This document shows, one piece after another, positions 52,195 to 60,450 of a stretch of DNA of 64,000 bases. The notes beneath the pieces are model-generated. The model saw only the letters and a program-made list of their open reading frames with translations, ran no database searches and had not been told where the DNA came from. The first letter of the stretch is position 1. Each line of letters opens with the position of its first letter. Origin of the DNA: Leifsonia psychrotolerans (GTDB lineage Bacteria; Actinomycetota; Actinomycetes; Actinomycetales; Microbacteriaceae); contig NZ_JACCFM010000001.1 in NCBI RefSeq assembly GCF_013410665.1, positions 3,224,001-3,288,000 of the forward strand. Reading direction: 5' to 3'. The position numbers were made by a program, and so were the translations under genes.

Positions 52195-53102
52195 GCTGGG
52201 TCGCTGTGGTTCCCGTGAAGGGAACGCCCGCCGCCAAGAGTCGCCTGGCCGCGCATCCCGAGCGCATCCGACTGGCCGAGGCGTTCGCGATCGACACGGT
52301 TTCGGCGCTGTTGGCGGCGCCGTCGGTCGCGCGCGTCTGCGTCGTGACGGCCGACGACGAGGTCGCCGAGCGGATGCGCGCCCTCGGTGCCGAGATCGTG
52401 CGCGAGCCGCCGCGCCGGGCGCCCGGGGCGCCCGACGTGCGCGAGTTCCGCAGCGCGCCCGAGCTGCCCGGGTTGCCCGGGTTGCCCGAGTTACGCGAGT
52501 TGCCGCAGGATGCCCCTTCGCCGGCATCGATGGGGCGATCTGGGGTATCTCGCGAGATATGGACAGCGCCCGAGTTACGCGAGTTGCCGCAGGATGCCCC
52601 TTCGCCGGCATCGATGGGGCGATCTGGGGTATCTCGCGAAGCGGATATGGCGGCTTGCACGCCCGGCGCGAGCGGGACACCCGGCGCGTTCGACGCGCTC
52701 AACGCCGCCATCCGTCAGGGAGTCGTGGTCACGTGCGCGACGGACCCAGGGTGCAATGTTGCCGTGGTCACGGGCGACCTTCCTGCGCTGACCGTCGCCG
52801 ACCTCGAGACCGTGCTGGCACTGGCCAGCACCCACGACCGGTCGATGGTCGCCGACGAGGAGGGCACCGGAACGACGATGCTGCTTGCCCGTGCGGGCGT
52901 GCCGTTCGAGCCCCGGTTCGGCGTCGGCTCGCGCGCCGCACATGAGGCGGCGGGGCATATTCCGCTCGATCTCCCGCTTGACTGCACCTGTCGCCGCGAC
53001 GTCGACACGGTAGACAACCTCGCCGAGGCGCTTCGGCTCGGAGTTGGCCGCGCGACGAGTGCCTTGATCGCCGCGACGACAGTAATCAGTCCGACGCTGT
53101 AG
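52191..53102 (+). CDS. cofC: Phosphoenolpyruvate/2-phospho-L-lactate guanylyltransferase (CofC/FbiD) with internal insertion
   Basis: 303 residues from GTG 52191. [80 protein letters not shown] and FGVGSRAAH are the conserved family blocks. It makes the GTP-activated three-carbon precursor of F420. Residues about 72-155 are an insertion not found in typical CofC (about 215 residues). It contains an 84-bp tandem duplication (52485-52568 and from 52569) encoding two near-identical [20 protein letters not shown] units. The flanking core is intact, so the enzyme may still work. Confidence 0.92.
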   Translation: MSWVAVVPVKGTPAAKSRLAAHPERIRLAEAFAIDTVSALLAAPSVARVCVVTADDEVAERMRALGAEIVREPPRRAPGAPDVREFRSAPELPGLPGLPELRELPQDAPSPASMGRSGVSREIWTAPELRELPQDAPSPASMGRSGVSREADMAACTPGASGTPGAFDALNAAIRQGVVVTCATDPGCNVAVVTGDLPALTVADLETVLALASTHDRSMVADEEGTGTTMLLARAGVPFEPRFGVGSRAAHEAAGHIPLDLPLDCTCRRDVDTVDNLAEALRLGVGRATSALIAATTVISPTL

Positions 53103-53104
53103 GG

Positions 53105-53335
53105 CGAGCGAAGCGGGCTGCCCCGCTGGTCGAGCTCGTCGAGACCCGCCGGGCTGCCCCGCTGGTCGAGCTCGTCGAGACCCGCCGGGCTGCCCCGTTG
53201 GTCGAGCTCGCCGAGACCCCGTGAGCCAATGTCGAGACGTGGTCGCGTGATCTCGACACGCTCGATCAACGGATGTCGGGGGTCGGGTTGCCCCGTTGGT
53301 CGAGCTCGTCGAGACCCCGTGAGCCAATGTCGAAA
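53105..53335. repeat. GTCGAGA-type array between convergent cofC and cofD
   Basis: Three direct copies of CCCCGCTGGTCGAGCTCGTC (the third begins CCCCGTTGG and has CGCC) are followed by GAGACCCGCCGGGCTG, then inverted halves (GATCTCGACACGCTCGATCA) and a further forward copy. They end 14 bp before the cofD stop. No gene is supported here. Confidence 0.9.
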
Positions 53336-53348
53336 CTCTGCGCGCCGC

Positions 53349-54347
53349 CTACGAGCCGGCACCGAGCGCGAGCACAGCGGCGGCGATCGCCGCGGTCGAG
53401 GCAACGTCGCGCATCCAGAGCGGCACCGCAGCCGAGCGGATACCGGCGGCCAGCAGCGCGGGCAGGGCTGCGGCATCCGTTTCGTCGACCAGCCAGGCGT
53501 CGAGCAGTCCACCCGCATTGCGTGCGCCGTAGTGCAGCCCGACGGCGGCGGCCGAGGTCTCGACGCCGATGACGCTGAGGCAGGTATCGGCCATGCCGCG
53601 CACGGCGCTGCCTCCGACGATCGGCGAGACGCCAACGACCGCGGCCGATGTCGTGCGCAGTGCGTCGGCGATGCCGGGAACGGCGAGGATCGTCCCCACC
53701 GACACCACCGGGTTCGACGGCGGCAGAATGACCAGATCAGCGTCGAGAATAGCCTCAAGAACGCCCGGTGCAGCCTCGGCCTGATCGAGCCCAACCTGAA
53801 TGAATTCGGTCACCTCGGCCTGTGCCCGATAGCGCACCCACCACTCCTCGAAATGCAGCAGGTCGCCCGCGCGGTGTTCGTCCACGTCGGCGGCAAGGCG
53901 CACATGCGTCTCGACCGGCTGGTCGCTCATCGGCAGGATGCGCGCGGCCGGCTGCCAGCGCCGACACAGGAACGCGGTCGCCTCGCTCAGCGTCGATCCG
54001 GTGCGCAACAGGTCGGTGCGCACGATGTGGGTCGCCAGGTCGAGGTCGCCGAGGGTGAACCAGGACCAGCCGCGCCCGTAAGCCGAGATCTCGGCCGCCG
54101 CGCGCCGTGTCTCGTCGGGACGCCCCCAGCCCTGCTCCTCGTTGATGCCGCCGCCGAGTGTGTACATCACAGTGTCGAGGTCGGGGCAGATCCGCAATCC
54201 GTCGAGCCACATGTCGTCGCCGGTATTCACGACGACGGTGACCTCGGTGGGCGCATCCGTGGGCACAGCGCGGCGCTCCAGCTCGTGCAGCAGCCCCCGA
54301 GTAAAACGGGCGCCGCCGACGCCGCCGGCCAGAACAACGATCTTCAT
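53349..54347 (-). CDS. cofD: 2-phospho-L-lactate transferase (CofD/FbiA)
   Basis: 332 residues starting MKIVVLAGGVGGARFTRGLL, the GGVGGAR motif that binds the guanylated substrate. It continues with VVNTGDDMWLDGLRICPDLD, TLGGGINEEQGWGRPDET, WFTLGDLDLATHIVRT, ILPMSDQPVETHV and VILPPSNPVVSVGTILAVPG. It joins the activated phosphoenolpyruvate/lactate to the deazaflavin Fo to give (dehydro-)F420-0. The start overlaps the stop of an ABC ATPase gene (ATGA), so the transferase and transporter are translationally coupled. Confidence 0.96.
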   Translation of the reverse strand: MKIVVLAGGVGGARFTRGLLHELERRAVPTDAPTEVTVVVNTGDDMWLDGLRICPDLDTVMYTLGGGINEEQGWGRPDETRRAAAEISAYGRGWSWFTLGDLDLATHIVRTDLLRTGSTLSEATAFLCRRWQPAARILPMSDQPVETHVRLAADVDEHRAGDLLHFEEWWVRYRAQAEVTEFIQVGLDQAEAAPGVLEAILDADLVILPPSNPVVSVGTILAVPGIADALRTTSAAVVGVSPIVGGSAVRGMADTCLSVIGVETSAAAVGLHYGARNAGGLLDAWLVDETDAAALPALLAAGIRSAAVPLWMRDVASTAAIAAAVLALGAGS

Positions 54348-55270
54348 CTCTGACGTTCCATTCCGTTTCGTTGCTCACGAGTGCTCACCATGTCGTTCGG
54401 TGAGAAGCGAGCGCCAGCGCGCGTCTGGAACACTCGCGACCCCGCCCTTGGGGCTGGGGGCGTCGAAGTCGACCTCCCCACTGGTGCAAACACAATGAGC
54501 GGATGCCCACCCCGCGGATGCGGAATGACGTCACAGTCGACACCGTAGGCCGCCGCGATCGTCGCCGGTGTCAGCACCTCGGCTGGGGGGCCCGCCGCGA
54601 CCAGCCGGCCCTCCTGCAGCAGCAGCAGGTGATCGCAGTAGGTGGCCGCCAGATTGAGGTCGTGCAGGGCCGCGACGGTCGTGAAGCCGAGCTCGCGCAC
54701 CTGGCTGAGCAGCGAGAGCTGGGCGTTGACATCGAGGTGGTTGGTCGGCTCGTCGAGCAAGAGAAGCTGGGGCTGCTGCGCGAGTGCGCGCGCGATCTGC
54801 ACACGCTGTTGTTGGCCTCCGCTCAGACTGTGCCAGGAACGGTCGGTCAGATCGGCGATACCGACTCGAGTCAGGGACTCCGTGACGATCAAACGGTCCT
54901 CGTCCCCGCTGAACCCGCCGAAAAGTCCGGTGCGGTGGGGGATGCGGCCCAGCAGCACAACGTCGAGAACACGCAGGTCGACGCCCGGCGACGCGCTCTG
55001 TTCGAGCAACGCGATGCGTTGGGAACTTTCGCGTCGTCGAAGCTCTGACACCCGGGAACCATCTAGGTCAACGCTGCCGGTGTTCGGCTTCTCGATGCCG
55101 GCGATCAGCCGCAGCAGTGTGGACTTGCCGGCGCCATTCGGGCCGAGCAGCCCCGTCACCTGGCCGGGTGGAAGCTCTGCCGACACCGCGTCCAGAATGC
55201 GCCGCTCGCCGATCGAAAACGACAGGTTTCGGATGGCGAGGGTTGCGTTCGCGCCCCGAGTCACGCCCAC
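54344..55270 (-). CDS. ABC ATP-binding protein of the putative F420-0 transporter
   Basis: 308 residues from GTG 55270 (GAGAGG 6 nt upstream), with GTG 55264 as the alternative. Walker A GLLGPNGAGKSTLLRLI is near 42, signature WHSLSGGQQQRVQIARAL near 145, Walker B LLLLDEPTNHLD and H-loop VAALHDLNLAA. It belongs to the FecE/BtuD importer type. Its place between a FecCD permease and cofD matches the family named putative F420-0 ABC transporter ATPase. The C-terminal 50 residues are low complexity and run into cofD. Confidence 0.9.
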   Translation of the reverse strand: MGVTRGANATLAIRNLSFSIGERRILDAVSAELPPGQVTGLLGPNGAGKSTLLRLIAGIEKPNTGSVDLDGSRVSELRRRESSQRIALLEQSASPGVDLRVLDVVLLGRIPHRTGLFGGFSGDEDRLIVTESLTRVGIADLTDRSWHSLSGGQQQRVQIARALAQQPQLLLLDEPTNHLDVNAQLSLLSQVRELGFTTVAALHDLNLAATYCDHLLLLQEGRLVAAGPPAEVLTPATIAAAYGVDCDVIPHPRGGHPLIVFAPVGRSTSTPPAPRAGSRVFQTRAGARFSPNDMVSTREQRNGMERQR

Positions 55271-56367
55271 GTCGCACCTCTCTTTCGGGTGATCAGCAGG
55301 ATGAACACGGGAACGCCGATGAATGCCGTGATGATGCCGACGGGCAGCTCGCGCGGGTCGAACACGGTGCGGGCGAGGGTATCGGCGACCACCAGGAAGA
55401 GCGCGCCGGCGACGGTGGCGAGCGGCAGCATCCGTCGGTGGCCGGGGCCGCTCAACCCGCGCACGAGGTGCGGAAGAATCAGGCCGACGAAACCGATCGC
55501 GCCGCTGACCGAGACCATGGCACCGGTGAGCAGCGCAACACCGCCGAGAAGCAGCCAGCGGGTTGCGTTCACGTTGATGCCCAGTGAGGCGGCCGCCGTG
55601 TCGCCGAAGGCGAAGGCGTCGAGACGGGTGGCCGAGAGCAGGATGGCGGTGCCCACCACGAGAAGAGCGCCGAGCGAGATGCCCACGCTGTCCCACGAGG
55701 CGCCGGCGACCGAGCCGAGCAGCCAGTTGAGAATTTCGCGGTACGAGTCGCCCTTGGCCGACCAGAAGATGATGAACGAGGTGCCGGCGGCGCCGAGTTG
55801 CGCGATGGCCAGGCCCGCCAGCACGGCGCGGCTCGGCAGGATGGTGCCGCCCGTGCGCGCGATGCTGAGGGTCGCGACGAGCGCGGCCAACGCGCCGACG
55901 AATGCGGCGAGCGGCAGGGCGAAGCCGAGGCCGAGAATCACGACGCAGACTGCCCCGAGCGAGGCCCCCGAAGAGAGGCCGAGCAAGTAGGGGTCGGCGA
56001 GCGGGTTGCGGGTCACGCTCTGCATCACGGCGCCCGAGAGCGCGAGTCCGGCGCCGACCGCGGCGGCCGTGAGCACGCGCGGCAGTCGCAGCTGCCAGAC
56101 GATCGCGTCGGTGAGCGGGTCGACGCCTGAAGCTCCCCAGCCGAGGTGGGCGGCGATGCTTCGCGCGACATCCGTCAGTGACAACCCGGCCGGCCCGATG
56201 GTGACGGCGACGGCGCACACCACGACCAGTGCGACGACGGATACCGCCAGCCACGCGCGCGCCCCTGTGCCCGGATTCGGAGAATTGCGCGACACACCGC
56301 GTCGCAACGAGTCGACACGCTGCAGACGGCTGCGTTCTCCGAATCCGGGCACAGGGGGAGAGGTCAT
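55261..56367 (-). CDS. FecCD-family permease of the putative F420-0 transporter, with a palindrome-encoded N-terminus
   Basis: 368 residues from ATG 56367. After an odd hydrophilic N-terminus of about 35 residues come nine to ten membrane helices with QSVTRNPLADPYLLGLSSGA, LPRVLTAAAVGAGLALSGAV and VSGAIGFVGLILPHLVRGLS, the FecCD/BtuC signatures. The N-terminus (MTSPPVPGFGERSRLQRVDS, then LRRGVSRNSPNPGTG) is encoded entirely by the family C palindromic element at 56264-56355. Thus a mobile-like repeat has become coding sequence, or supplied the start. GTG codons just after the element could be the ancestral start. Confidence 0.9.
   Translation of the reverse strand: MTSPPVPGFGERSRLQRVDSLRRGVSRNSPNPGTGARAWLAVSVVALVVVCAVAVTIGPAGLSLTDVARSIAAHLGWGASGVDPLTDAIVWQLRLPRVLTAAAVGAGLALSGAVMQSVTRNPLADPYLLGLSSGASLGAVCVVILGLGFALPLAAFVGALAALVATLSIARTGGTILPSRAVLAGLAIAQLGAAGTSFIIFWSAKGDSYREILNWLLGSVAGASWDSVGISLGALLVVGTAILLSATRLDAFAFGDTAAASLGINVNATRWLLLGGVALLTGAMVSVSGAIGFVGLILPHLVRGLSGPGHRRMLPLATVAGALFLVVADTLARTVFDPRELPVGIITAFIGVPVFILLITRKRGATWA
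56264..56355. repeat. Palindrome family C, copy 2 (perfect 21-bp arms, inside a coding region)
   Basis: Arms 56264-56284 and 56335-56355 are perfect inverted repeats around a 50-bp loop; the arm core is GTGCCCGGATTCGG. The loop contains GCGCGACACACCGCGTC, matching the loop of copy 1 (21229-21319, opposite orientation). It occupies codons 5-35 of the FecCD permease frame. Confidence 0.95.
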
Positions 56368-56377
56368 GGTCGGTGCG

Positions 56378-57421
56378 CTACTGACCGTCGAGCGCCGCGA
56401 ACTGGCTGATCGTCGACGCGACGGCCTCCACATTGCGAGTGCCCGCCTCGGTCGCCGCGAACGGCAGCACGATGTAGCGCTTGTTCTGCACCGCGGTAAG
56501 CCCCTGCGTGGCCGGGTTCGACTCGAGGGTGGCGATCTTCGAGGCGGCGGTGTTCCAACTCGCGTCGACGAGCACGATCACGCTCGGGTCGGCGGCCACA
56601 ATCGACTCCCAGCCCACCGAGGTCCAGCTGTCGTGCACGTCGCCGAAGATATTGTGCAGCCCGGCCGCGGCCAGAATCATCTGGGGTGAGCCGATCCCCG
56701 CGCCCACATAGGGGCTGTCGGTGCCGCTCGAATACCACAGTGCGGTCGGCGCGCCGGTCGCCGGGGCGAGGGCGGCGAGCTCGGCTTTCTGCGTTGAAAC
56801 GAGGGCGGATGCCGCATCCTGCGCCCCAAAAATATCGCCGGCCTGGCTGATCTCCCCGAATACCGTGTCGAACGTCAACGGATCCGGCCGGTAGTCGTCG
56901 CCCTTGCACGCGGCCGGTGAAACGTAGCTGCCGATGCCGAAGCCGGCCAACTGCGAGCGCTCGCCCACGCCGTCGGCGGCAAAGTTCGACTCCCAGCCGC
57001 CGTAGATGAAGTCCGGCTTCAGCGCGAGCACGGCCTCCTGGCCGGGAAGAAAGTCACTGATCGAGGGAAGCGCAGCACCGGCCGCGGCCAGGTTTTCAGG
57101 TAGCGGGCCGTCGAGGAATGCCGTGCCGACGATACGGTCCTCGAGCCCGAGGGCGAGCAGCAACTCGGTCGTCGACGACTTGATGCTGACGATGCGCTGT
57201 GGCGCGGTCGTCACGGTTACCGCGGTGCCGCAATTGTCGACGGTCACGGGAAAGCCGTCTGATGCGGGAGCAGACGCCGCCGCCGAGCCGGTGCTGCCAC
57301 CGGCGGCACCGGCGGGCGCTGTCGCGCAGCCGGCCAGCAGCAACGCCGAGGCGGCGACCGCGACGGTCGACAACGCGATGCGGGGCACTGCCGCGCGGGA
57401 GGGCGAGTAACGAGAGGTCAC
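56378..57421 (-). CDS. Substrate-binding lipoprotein of the putative F420-0 ABC transporter
   Basis: 347 residues from GTG 57421. Lipoprotein signal with lipobox LLLAGC near residue 31. The BtuF/FecB-type domain has APQRIVSIKSSTTELLLALG, the EAVLALKPDFIYGGWESNFA region and WTSVGWESIVAADPSVIVLV. Two cysteines (DNCGTAV and PAACKGDD) may pair. Its operon with FecCD permease, ATPase and cofD matches the family annotated putative F420-0 ABC transporter binding protein. The actual ligand (F420-0, Fo, a corrinoid or a siderophore) is unproven. Confidence 0.9.
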   Translation of the reverse strand: MTSRYSPSRAAVPRIALSTVAVAASALLLAGCATAPAGAAGGSTGSAAASAPASDGFPVTVDNCGTAVTVTTAPQRIVSIKSSTTELLLALGLEDRIVGTAFLDGPLPENLAAAGAALPSISDFLPGQEAVLALKPDFIYGGWESNFAADGVGERSQLAGFGIGSYVSPAACKGDDYRPDPLTFDTVFGEISQAGDIFGAQDAASALVSTQKAELAALAPATGAPTALWYSSGTDSPYVGAGIGSPQMILAAAGLHNIFGDVHDSWTSVGWESIVAADPSVIVLVDASWNTAASKIATLESNPATQGLTAVQNKRYIVLPFAATEAGTRNVEAVASTISQFAALDGQ

Positions 57422-57671
57422 CAGGGCTCATTTCACTGACGGATGCCGCAGCGAGTGTGCCGGGAAAAACACCGGACGCAGGCTCGCATGGGCGAAGACG
57501 GGCAGGGAACCGCGCAAGGGGCGGTGAACGCAGTGACCTACTGACCAAATCCGGACAGCGCATCCGGTCAAGCCAACCGGAGGTCTGACGAGAGCCTAGG
57601 GCATGAATCGCGTCGGGTGGGAGTGGCACCCCGTCTCGGGACGGCGCGAGCCGATCTCGGGACGGTTTCCC

Positions 57672-59039
57672 CTACGCCCAGCGCTCTATCAGCGAATACT
57701 CCCCGGGCGTGCGCTGCAGCGTCGTCGCGGCCAGCGCTTCGGCGATCGGTTCAATCTCTGCGGGCAACGCACCGGCGGTCACCCGCACGAACGAGCCCGC
57801 CCCCTCGATTGCGAAGAACGGCGACCCGCCCGCGACACGGATGCCGGATGCCGCGAGCTGCACGATCGCATCCCGCTCGTCCTCCACGGCCAGCCAGGCG
57901 TTGATCCCGTCGGCCTGCGGCAGATCGACCCCGCACCGGCGCAGCGACTCGGTCAGTGCCTTTTGCCGGGCGAAGTAGATGCGCCGTGCCTCGCTGATCT
58001 GGCTGATGCTGTCGGAATTGGTGAGCAGATCGTAGAGAATCTTCTGCAGCATGCGGCTGGTCCAGCCGGGCCCCAGCATCCGCCGGGCCACGATCGGGTC
58101 AACGAGTGCGGGAGGCCCGCCGAGCGCGGCGATACGCAGGTCCGGACCGTGCGATTTCGAGTAGCTGCGCACATGCAGCACCCGCTCGGGCAGCCAGGTG
58201 CCGAGGCTGACGTCGGGCGAAATGCTGATCTCGCCCGAGTGGTCGTCCTCGATCACCACCACATCCGCATTGCGTTTGTGCATCTGCAGCAGTCGTGCCA
58301 GCGTTTCGGCCCGCTTCGCCGTCATCGACGCACCGGTGGGGTTCTGTGCGCGAGGCTGCAGGATGATGGCGGTCGGGCCGAGCGTCAGGGCCGCCTCGAA
58401 CGAGGCGGGGACGATTCCGTGCTGATCGATCTCGACCGGCACGCGCTCCAGGCCGAGCTGGTCGAGCAGGTCGAAGAACGGCGGAAAACCGGGACTCTCG
58501 ACGATCACCCGGTCACCGAACCGGGTCACGGCATCGAGGCTGCGGGAGATGGCATCGAGGGCTCCATCGACCACCGTGATCGACGGGGCAGGGTAGGGCC
58601 AGGAGTCGCTCAGCACCGCGAGCAGTTCGGGAATGACGGGTAGATCCTGGTAACTCGGCGTCACCGCGCGCTCCGAGACCCGCGACAGCGCCGGGCCGAG
58701 CGCGGGCAGCAGAACCGGGTCGGGCATGCCGCGTGAGAGGTCGATTCTGGCGTTCTGGTGTCGGCCGACCATGGAATGGCTGCGGGCCGGCAACCACTTC
58801 GGTGCGGCGTCGAGCACAAACGTTCCGCTGCGTCCGCGGGAAGCGATCAGGCCGACAGCACCGAGAGCCTGCCAGGCATGGCTAACGGTGGCCGGGCTGG
58901 TGCCCAAAGCGGCGGCGAACTCACGCACCGTGGGCAATCGGTCGCCGGGCGCGAGTGTTCCGGCCGCGATCAGTCGACCGATCGCGGCAGCGATTCCGGC
59001 GGGTGTGCGGTGCTCAATTGCGTCGAGAAAGATTTGCAT
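57672..59039 (-). CDS. MocR-type regulator: GntR helix-turn-helix fused to class I aminotransferase domain
   Basis: 455 residues from ATG 59039. The winged helix-turn-helix spans about 5-75 (LIAAGTLAPGDRLPTVREFA, then AALGTSPATVSHAWQALGAV). The fold-type-I PLP domain follows, with ILQPRAQNPTGASMTAKRAE, VIEDDHSGEI and RVLHVRSYSKSHGPDLRIAA, where the PLP lysine is in SYSKSHGPDLR. MocR proteins sense PLP or amino compounds. Being divergent from the ureidopropionase gene, it likely controls that operon, as PydR-type regulators do (inference). Confidence 0.93.
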   Translation of the reverse strand: MQIFLDAIEHRTPAGIAAAIGRLIAAGTLAPGDRLPTVREFAAALGTSPATVSHAWQALGAVGLIASRGRSGTFVLDAAPKWLPARSHSMVGRHQNARIDLSRGMPDPVLLPALGPALSRVSERAVTPSYQDLPVIPELLAVLSDSWPYPAPSITVVDGALDAISRSLDAVTRFGDRVIVESPGFPPFFDLLDQLGLERVPVEIDQHGIVPASFEAALTLGPTAIILQPRAQNPTGASMTAKRAETLARLLQMHKRNADVVVIEDDHSGEISISPDVSLGTWLPERVLHVRSYSKSHGPDLRIAALGGPPALVDPIVARRMLGPGWTSRMLQKILYDLLTNSDSISQISEARRIYFARQKALTESLRRCGVDLPQADGINAWLAVEDERDAIVQLAASGIRVAGGSPFFAIEGAGSFVRVTAGALPAEIEPIAEALAATTLQRTPGEYSLIERWA

Positions 59040-59072
59040 AAGCTCTTGCCCCAGACTGATTTCGACGACAGG

Positions 59073-59120
59073 ATGTTTAACGCGTGCGTCACACTCAGAA
59101 ACACAACAGAAATGTTTACG
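59073..59120. promoter_or_regulatory. Direct repeat in the MocR/ureidopropionase intergenic region
   Basis: ATGTTTAACG (59073) and ATGTTTACG (59112) are direct repeats 39 bp apart in an AT-rich stretch. MocR regulators often bind spaced direct repeats. The gap 59040-59219 otherwise holds the two divergent promoters and a GGAGG site for the rightward gene. Confidence 0.35.
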
Positions 59121-59219
59121 TCGAATAATAACAAAAGGACAACGCAGTCCGAGGTTCGACTCAAACTCATTTTCGGCGGTGTGCACGAGCTCATCGCCGA
59201 GCACCATGTGGAGGCAACA

Positions 59220-60083
59220 ATGACCGTTGACAGCTCAAAAATTGTGCGTGCAGCCCTGACCCAGACCACCTGGACGGGTGACGAGGAATCGATGATCGCC
59301 AAGCACGAGGAATTCGTGCGGCAAGCCGCTGCGCAGGGCGCGCAGATCATCTGCTTCCAGGAACTCTTTCACGGTCCGTACTTCGGTATCGTGCAGGACT
59401 CGAAATACTACGAATTTGCGCAGAAGGTTCCGGGCCCGCTCACCGAGCGGTTTTCGAAGCTCGCCGCCGAATACAAGATGGTGATCGTGCTTCCCGTCTA
59501 CGAGGAAGACCAGCCGGGTGTGCTCTACAACACGGCAGCCGTGATTGACGCGGACGGCACCTACCTCGGCAAGTACCGCAAGCATCACATCCCTCACCTG
59601 CCGCAGTTCTGGGAGAAGTTCTACTTCCGTCCCGGCAATCTCGAATACCCCGTCTTCGACACGGCCGTGGGCAAGGTCGGCGTCTACATTTGCTACGATC
59701 GCCACTTCCCTGAAGGATGGCGCGTGCTGGGTCTGAACGGCGCCGAAATCGTCTTCAACCCCTCGGCCACGAAACCGGGTCTCTCGAACCGGCTTTGGGA
59801 GCTCGAGCAGCCGGCCGCTGCGGCCGCCAACCAGTACTACGTGGGGGCCAACAACCGCATCGGCACCGAGACCGAAGAGTTCGGCGAGGATGCCGTGACT
59901 TTCTACGGCAGCTCCTACTTCGCCGACCCGCGCGGCAACTACGTCGGCGAGGTTGCCTCGACCGATACCGAAGAGATCGTCATTCGTGACCTCGACATGA
60001 GTCTCATTCGTGAGGTTCGCAATTCGTGGCAGTTCTACCGCGACCGTCGTCCGGACTCCTACGGCCCGATCGTCGCTCCCTAA
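59220..60083 (+). CDS. pydC: Nitrilase-superfamily carbamoyl hydrolase (beta-ureidopropionase-like)
   Basis: 287 residues from ATG 59220, with GGAGG 5 nt before it. The catalytic Glu is in ICFQELFHGPYFGI, Lys in GKYRKHHIPHLPQFWEKFYF and Cys in GVYICYDRHFPEGWR. The Glu-Lys-Cys triad and the EKFYF motif are those of beta-ureidopropionase/N-carbamoyl amidohydrolases. It releases ammonia and CO2 from N-carbamoyl-beta-alanine (or carbamoyl amino acids). With the downstream dihydropyrimidinase it gives the last two steps of reductive pyrimidine breakdown. Confidence 0.92.
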   Translation: MTVDSSKIVRAALTQTTWTGDEESMIAKHEEFVRQAAAQGAQIICFQELFHGPYFGIVQDSKYYEFAQKVPGPLTERFSKLAAEYKMVIVLPVYEEDQPGVLYNTAAVIDADGTYLGKYRKHHIPHLPQFWEKFYFRPGNLEYPVFDTAVGKVGVYICYDRHFPEGWRVLGLNGAEIVFNPSATKPGLSNRLWELEQPAAAAANQYYVGANNRIGTETEEFGEDAVTFYGSSYFADPRGNYVGEVASTDTEEIVIRDLDMSLIREVRNSWQFYRDRRPDSYGPIVAP

Positions 60084-60162
60084 CGACCGATCGCCCGACT
60101 GCGTGCCGAGACCGCTCTCGGCACGCACGATCGGCGAACCCGCCGAACCATGGCTTGTCAAT

Positions 60163-60405
60163 CGTGTCGAGACACAGCCTCACCGTGTATCGAAACACAG
60201 CCTCACGGTGTATCGAAACACAGCCTCACGGTGTATCGAAACACAGCCTCACCGCTTGTCGAGACATTGCCCCACCGCTTGTCGAGACATTGCCCCACCG
60301 CTTGTCGAGACATTGCCCCACCGCTTGTCGAAACACAGCCTCACCGCTTGTCGAGCTTGTCGAGACAATGTCAGCGGATCTCGACAAGCTCGATCAGCGG
60401 TCCGC
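60163..60405. repeat. Eight-copy 23-bp tandem array plus GTCGAGA palindrome
   Basis: From about 60163 to 60346, eight 23-bp units read as variants of CTTGTCGAGACATTGCCCCA followed by CCG. The first four carry GTATCGAAACACAGCCTCAC and the next three carry the CATTGCCCC type. The array ends in CTTGTCGAGCTTGTCGAGA and inverted GATCTCGACAAGCTCGATCA (to 60405). It separates the pydC-like and pydB-like genes (gap 60084-60450). Confidence 0.92.
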
Positions 60406-60450
60406 CTCGCTCACCGCACCACAGGAATCCCGCACAACCCAGGAGACCCC

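Noticed and set aside
60163..60346. CRISPR array
   Set aside because: Units are contiguous with no variable spacers, and no cas genes are nearby. This is a simple tandem repeat.
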